From: Chromobotia macracanthus
Taxonomy: Eukaryota > Chordata > Actinopteri > Cypriniformes > Botiidae
DNA length: 64,000 bases
Reading direction: 5' to 3'
NCBI GenBank assembly: GCA_036877525.1
Contig: JAZGTH010000059.1
Coordinates: 3,286,001-3,350,000 of the forward strand
Under the pieces are notes generated by a model, which saw only the letters and a list, made by a program, of their open reading frames with translations, made no database searches and was not told the origin of the DNA. Below, one piece after another: positions 61,181 through 64,000 of the stretch. Each line of letters opens with the position of its first letter. Within the stretch, counting starts at the first letter, position 1. The position numbers and the translations under genes are program-made.

Positions 61181-62635
61181 ACCTAAAACTCTGGGTTTGT
61201 ATTTATGCAGAAACGCAAGGAATGAGGGTCTTCTGGTTTTTACTTTTCATGGCTCTCTGGCACATCATGATGAACGTTCAGAAAGTTTTGAATCGAAATG
61301 GATGTCATGTCATTTACATGATTTGTGCAGATCAGATGAGGTTTTCCTTTGGCACATTTGATATGGCACATTTTTTTAAAAACTATAGTTAACAAGCTCT
61401 TAACAAATCGTACTTCCAAATTCATATGGTACAATTTACCCGTTGGAGTGTAAAAAACCTGAATTCGATTATTTGGGAGTATGACATGAAAGAAATTAAG
61501 AAAACGCTCTTTTTAATCCATTTTCTCTATTTTCCTCTTCAATTGTGCCAGAATTCTTTACATAAAAAAAAACACTATGATTTTAAGCAGTTTATGTCAC
61601 ACTTTTATGGTATCACCTTTTCCACCTCTGATAAGTTTGCATGAATAAATATTGTGCGGTAGTCAAAAATCAATAAATATTGTATGCTAGTTCACATTCA
61701 GGAGGAGAAAGCAAACACAGTAATCACATTAGTGGAGTAAATCAGATGTGTGTCATGTAAGCATCTACAGTATGAGTGCGTCAGCATGCGTGTGCCGTTG
61801 TCTGTGTATGCGTGTAAAATAAGCCCATCTGCGCTTGATAATGTTGAACACGTTTGCTGTTTTTTCTCTCACAGGCCTCTGTCACTCCATTAATCACACA
61901 CATCTGTTCCTTCAGCTTGTATCCTCCAGGAGAACCATGTTTGTGTGGAACCTTCCATTTTATCTTTAATCTCTGTAAAGACATAGTTAAACTTCTTAGA
62001 AGCTCAATACGGTACGGAACTCATACACATTGAACGTTGCGCTTTTGAGTTTTGGGGTTTCCGCTAACTGAGCTAAACTGTCTCTCTGATGGCACCACAA
62101 TGTTTTTAACCTGGTTTCGGAGAATTCCATAAAGCTTTGTTAATCTTCAGATGTCTTTGACGGCTGTGGCTTTTCAAGTCATTTGCTTGTGTTTTTGACA
62201 ATGATAAAAGCTTGCCTTTGAATGTTTAGTAAGTATTAGATTAACATTACTGCTTTTTATCTTGTATTTAAGACTTTTATGTTATATAACATGATGTATG
62301 CTAGTTTGCTTTCTGTTGCATGATTAATGTTATTGTGTTATTTTAGAGCGTGCTGGTGTGTATGTAGCAAACTAATGTTATTTGTTCTGTTCCCACTGAC
62401 CATATTCCTGCCTGTACTTCCCTATTACTGCCTTCTTCAAGCATGTGATAACATCCTAAAATAACTTTATCATAATCTTGTAAATTGAGGTTAAAAATGG
62501 GCACTAAAAGCCATTTGGTGCTGCATGGGAAATGTCATTAAAGTGACATTTGCACTCTGGGCAGAGGTTCTGCTTAGGAACAGATACAGAGGAAACTCTA
62601 TATAGTAACCCTATAAATAATAGTTTTATATTCAA
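61181..62635. other. Non-coding stretch, nothing recognised
   Basis: AT-rich, frames under 75 codons without domains. Confidence 0.5.
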
Positions 62636-62760
62636 ATTATATATAAAATATATTACGTTTAAACCTATTATATTATATAATAATTTTATATTATGCTATA
62701 AAAATTTTTAGACTTCATATAAATTATATTATCGGATAGTTATATAAGTAAAAAAGATAT
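62636..62760. repeat. Degenerate AT-rich tract
   Basis: About 125 bp almost wholly A and T, built from TATATAA / TTATATTA words. Confidence 0.8.
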
Positions 62761-63325
62761 AGCCTCTTTTACTGTAGTTTAGGTTCTAAAATTAAAAGTT
62801 TATAGTGTATAGCTATACATCATGAGTGGCATAAGAAAGCTCATATTTGACCTATAGAGAAATATTTTGTTTTGTTTGTGTGCGGGGCATGATCCGTGGA
62901 GGACATTGTACTCAGTAATTTTGATAATTAGGCAGTAAAATCTTCCTAAACTCAGTTAGCAATTCCCTAATGTTGGGAAACTAGCGAGCTTCACATACGG
63001 TCTGTTCATAAAGCACAACCGATCGATGCTGATTACAGAGCACATTCAGGGTCTCGTCCCTCCTGTCCATGAATCTTTTGTGCTTCTTTGCATGTTGTCT
63101 CAAATTATGGCGAAGGAGCCGGTTTCATCGATATAGCAGGACACAATGCGCCTATTATCTCTTGTGTTTAGTGTCTTGTGTGCTAACCTGTAATATCTGT
63201 GTGACGAACACAGCTATTAACTTCAGATGAAGCCCCACGGGACATTCCTCTGAGTGTGTGTGTTTGCAATGATGATTGATGATGCTGTTTTGAAGAAGTG
63301 AAAATGGACGTGGTTCCTCTCAGAA
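62761..63325. other. Non-coding stretch, nothing recognised
   Basis: No coding or repeat signal. Confidence 0.5.
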
Positions 63326-63494
63326 GCATACCACAGGGTATAAAGAGCGCCTTTGTGGGGCCTAATCCACTCTGCAGGGCTTTTCACAGTGTGTGTGTGT
63401 GTGATGGTAGCGCAGAGTATCTGCCAGTCATTTTTGCTGTTGTGTCAGTCAGGTTTGTGTGAGCTAACTGCTAAAAGCTTCTCTGTGCTCCCAG
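63326..63494 (+). promoter_or_regulatory. Possible core promoter, TATA-like
   Basis: GGTATAAAGAGCGCC at 63338-63352 is a good TATA-type word followed by GC-rich DNA, then a short (GT)n. It precedes the CpG-bearing segment at 63495-63567. No downstream gene is established in the window, so this is only a possibility. Confidence 0.2.
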
Positions 63495-63567
63495 CGGAAC
63501 CCGTCTGTATGGAGTCCGTCTCCACGTAGCCGCCGAGGAGACGAACTATAGCGTAGCTGTTGACTGA
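63495..63567 (+). other. Possible exon (unidentified)
   Basis: CTTCTCTGTGCTCCCAG (63478-63494) is a good splice acceptor. The 73 bp that follow are CpG-rich and contain a frame ending in TGA at 63565-63567 (peptide containing RLYGVRLHVAAEETNYSVAVD). A second frame ends earlier at TAG (RNPSVWSPSPRSRRGDEL). I recognise neither. It could be a terminal coding exon, an untranslated exon or a regulatory element. Confidence 0.25.
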
Positions 63568-64000
63568 TGAAGAAGAATCTGCTTTTCTTTCCACCTTCCT
63601 GTGCGTTTCTTTCTCTCGTATTCAACAACTGTCTTCTCTTTCCCTCTCTCCGGGTGTTCTGTTCATCTATTCATCACTCGTTTCTATATCCAGGACTTTT
63701 CCATTCTCAGAAGTTATCCATTTGTATCTCCCTCTGAATGGAGGGTAACGTGAGGAGGTGAAAGTGGCCCTCCGAACTGATGCATTGTGGGAGATCTATT
63801 GTGGTGCAAGAGAGAGAAAGGGAATGAGGGATTGAGAAAGAGAGAAACAGAGCGAGAGAGAGCAGAGAGCTAAGGTGACTCGCCGGCCCGCCACGCTCGA
63901 TAAAACGGGTCAGCTCACCTTACTGACACTGAATGAGACCTGTGTGTGTGTTTGTTTGGAAGTATAGACAGATATGTGAAATGGTGAAAGTGAATCAGAC
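63568..64000. other. Right end: CT-rich, ZNF143-like site, GA-rich tract, CpG patch
   Basis: A pyrimidine-rich run (63580-63660) is followed by TGCATTGTGGGAGA at 63781-63794 (ZNF143-like core), a GA-rich tract (63809-63870) and a short CpG patch CTCGCCGGCCCGCCACGC at 63880-63897. The window stops before a gene can be shown. Confidence 0.35.

Noticed and set aside
61876..61974. Stretch after a strong acceptor (TTTTTTCTCTCACAG) with an open frame and a GTAAAG donor
   Set aside because: The donor is weak, the peptide is unfamiliar and AT-rich coding is doubtful; no partner exon could be identified, so it was not listed as a feature.

Overview
This window looks like non-coding vertebrate DNA, most likely from a ray-finned fish and probably a cyprinid. 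I found no protein-coding gene, tRNA, rRNA or CRISPR array that can be supported. No open frame exceeds about 136 codons. The longest ones are either translations of simple repeats (poly-HT, poly-SL, poly-IY, poly-VC) or frames with no protein-like composition. The sequence is AT-rich and CpG-poor, with very many long dinucleotide repeats: (AT)n, (CT)n, (TG)n and (GA)n, up to about 120 bp each. It also carries short non-autonomous transposon copies typical of teleost genomes. These include palindromic elements ending in TTAAAGGGATAGTTCA-like inverted repeats, two tRNA-derived SINEs, and dispersed elements whose copies can be matched to each other inside the window.

Layout. 1-13 kb: a large (AT)n tract at 2.3 kb, a (CT)n(AT)n compound at 5.0 kb, (TG)35 at 6.5 kb, decayed palindromic MITE fragments at 8.2 and 13.0 kb, a SINE at 11.2 kb, and GC-richer blocks that could be conserved non-coding elements at 0.84-1.2, 3.0-3.4 and 11.85-12.2 kb. 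13-30 kb: a 12-bp pyrimidine minisatellite at 13.7 kb, a dispersed repeat at 17.8-18.3 kb, an enhancer-like block at 19.5-20.0 kb, a cluster of transcription-factor-like motifs at 25.8-26.3 kb, a (AG)n(TG)n compound at 27.7 kb and an inverted-repeat element at 27.9-28.2 kb. 30-46 kb: mostly featureless AT-rich DNA with two nearly complete palindromic MITEs (35.1 and 37.6 kb), a long (AC)n at 35.8 kb and a SINE at 45.3 kb. 46-64 kb: GA/G-quadruplex tract, GC-richer blocks with possible but unproven exons (47.0, 55.3, 63.5 kb), a near-perfect hairpin at 53.3 kb, enhancer-like blocks (50.8-51.5, 55.5-55.95, 57.2-57.6, 60.8-61.2 kb), and a CpG- and GA-rich right end.

Interpretation. The most economical reading is a large intron or a gene-poor regulatory interval of a fish genome. 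The blocks called possible conserved elements rest only on composition and motif content, because no alignment could be run. I see no evidence for a novel multi-gene system. The observations most worth checking are the 15-bp perfect hairpin at 53270-53305, the recurring exact nuclear-receptor DR1 and RFX X-box motifs, and three short intervals with good splice signals and open frames.
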